A stretch of DNA of 64,000 nt from Procambarus clarkii (taxonomy: Eukaryota > Arthropoda > Malacostraca > Decapoda > Cambaridae). A model generated the notes under the pieces. It did no database searches. It was not told the origin of the DNA and was given only the letters and a program-made list of their open reading frames with translations. Positions 62,781-64,000 of this stretch are shown in pieces. Location of the stretch: assembly GCF_040958095.1 (NCBI RefSeq), contig NC_091158.1:40657002-40721001 (forward strand), given 5' to 3'. Made by a program: the position numbers and the translations under genes. Positions within the stretch are counted from its first letter, which is position 1. Each line of letters begins with the position of its first letter.

Positions 62781-62905
62781 TGTACAGACTTATACACTAT
62801 GGAGAGTGGCAAACAAAGTGCTCCTGCACACTCTTTCAATACCCATGGTGAGATTCCGTCCGGCCAACAGCTTTTCTTACGTGCAGCTCCAATAGGTGCT
62901 TTTCT
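62781..62905 (-). mobile_element. Short extra LINE segment
   Basis: 62790-62900 repeats sequence of 62155-62265 (TATACACTATGGAGAGTGGC to AGCTCCAATAGGTGCTT) with a few changes, on the same strand. It is a partial duplicate or the remnant of another copy. Confidence 0.75.
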
Positions 62906-63013
62906 CTGAATACTTAATTGAATCTTAATTTTGTTACCCTATTAACGTAGCTTCCTGCTCTGAATACTTAACTACATCATTTACACAGGGATTACATACA
63001 CATATGTGTGTGT

Positions 63014-64000
63014 GTGTACTCACCTATATGTACTCACCTATATGTGCTTGCAGGATCGAGCATTGACTCTTGGATCCCGCCTTTCTAGCTATCGGTTGTT
63101 TACAGCAATGACTCCTGTCCCATTTCCCTATCATACCTAGTTTTAAAAGTATGAATAGTATTTGCTTCCACAACCTGTTCCCCAAGTGCATTCCATTTTT
63201 CTACTACTCTCACGCTAAAAGAAAACTTCCTAACATCTCTGTGACTCATCTGAGTTTCCAGTTTCCACCCATGTCCCCTCGTTCTGTTATTATTACGTGT
63301 GAACATTTCATCTATTTCCACTTTATCAATTCCCCTGAGTATTTTATATGTCCCTATCATATCTCCTCTCTCCCTCCTCTCTCCCTTCTTTTCTCTAGTG
63401 TCGTTAGGTTCAGTTCCTTCAGCCGCTCTTCATATCCCATCCCTTGTAACTCTGGGACAAGCCTCGTCGCAAACCTCTGAACCTTCTCCAGTTTCTTTAT
63501 GTGTTTCTTCAGGTGGGGGCTCCATGATGGCACGGCATACTCTAAGACGGGTCTCACGTAGGCAGTGTAAAGTGCCCTAAAAGCTTCCTCATTTAGGTTT
63601 CTGAATGAAGTTCTAATTTTCGCCAGTGTAGAGTACGCTGCTGTCGTTATCCTATTTTTATGTGCCTCAGGAGTTAGATTAGGTGTCACATCCACTCCCA
63701 GGTCTCTTTCTCGAATCGTTACAGGTAGGCTGTTCCCCTTCATTGTGTACTGTCCCTTTGGTCTCCTGTCACCTGATCCCATTTCCATAACTTTACATTT
63801 ACTGGTGTTAAACTCCAGTAGCCATTTCCCTGACCATCTCTGCAGCCTGTTTAAGTCCTCTTGGAGGATCCTACAATCCTCGTCTGTCACAACTCTTCTC
63901 ATTAATTTTGCGTCATCTGCAAACATTGACATGTATGATTCCACTCCTGTAAACATATCATTTACGTAAATTAGAAAGAGGATTGGTCCCAGCACCGATC
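63014..64000 (-). mobile_element. CR1/L2-like LINE, related subfamily, cut by the window edge
   Basis: Minus-strand frame 63995-63357 holds [20 protein letters not shown], the catalytic MFADDAKLMRR, LLEFNTSKCKVMEMG, RERDLGVDVTPNLTPEAH and VQRFATRLVPELQGMGYEER. The C-terminal frame 63360-63100 (RTRGHGWKLETQMSHRDVRK; KWNALGEQVVEANTIHTF) ends at TAG. The two frames meet with a single break near 63360. The 3' UTR ends with two 14-bp tail units (TGTACTCACCTATA) and a short (GT)n. It continues beyond 64000. Confidence 0.88.

Overview
The window is animal nuclear DNA, most probably from a decapod crustacean such as a crayfish, shrimp or relative. The reasons are the very long (TA)n and (CA)n tracts, TTAGG-type telomere-like motifs inside short fold-back elements, tRNA-Leu-like SINEs, abundant Penelope-like elements and many copies of one non-LTR retrotransposon family. 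No complete host gene, ribosomal RNA gene, genuine tRNA gene or CRISPR array is visible. The only convincing host coding sequence is a pair of exons at 19270-19565 and 20539-20611 (+ strand). They encode the membrane-spanning segment and early cytoplasmic tail of an unidentified single-pass membrane protein, so at least part of the window is probably intronic.

Left third (1-17.6 kb): decayed non-LTR retrotransposon pieces (an RNase H end at 120-800, an ORF1 at 3343-4819, an RNase H end at 5176-5720); SINEs; two 389-bp fold-back elements with TTAGG-like cores between (TA)n tracts; and a young Ty3/Gypsy-type LTR element (9126-15115, two 701-bp LTRs with about 5 differences) inserted in a (TA)n tract. 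Its pol region has the integrase upstream of RNase H, as in Gmr1-type elements, and the reverse transcriptase is missing. After it comes a tandem array of a 261-bp SINE that flips orientation, then a palindrome of a second SINE.

Middle (17.6-29 kb): a CR1/L2-like retrotransposon fragment, the host exons (the second preceded by a 46-bp minisatellite that carries its polypyrimidine tract), and a patchwork of Penelope-like elements with reverse transcriptase and GIY-YIG endonuclease regions. These are repeatedly inverted against each other, and one is split by a 1458-bp solo-LTR-like insertion with a 4-bp target duplication.

Right half (29-64 kb): about 18 kb of a 14-bp satellite, consensus GTGTCCAAGTGGCT, with seven insertion-like pieces of the CR1/L2-like retrotransposon, all on the minus strand. 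It also contains a 1017-bp solo LTR with a 5-bp target duplication, a second palindrome-ended LTR and a fold-back element. Beyond 57 kb there are longer copies of the same retrotransposon family, one split by a different LINE. The most interesting signal is that the family ends in its own 14-bp tandem tail (TGTACTCACCTAGT-like). This tail has the same period as the satellite and lies in phase with it at the junctions, which suggests that the satellite grew from the tail or that the tail targets the satellite.
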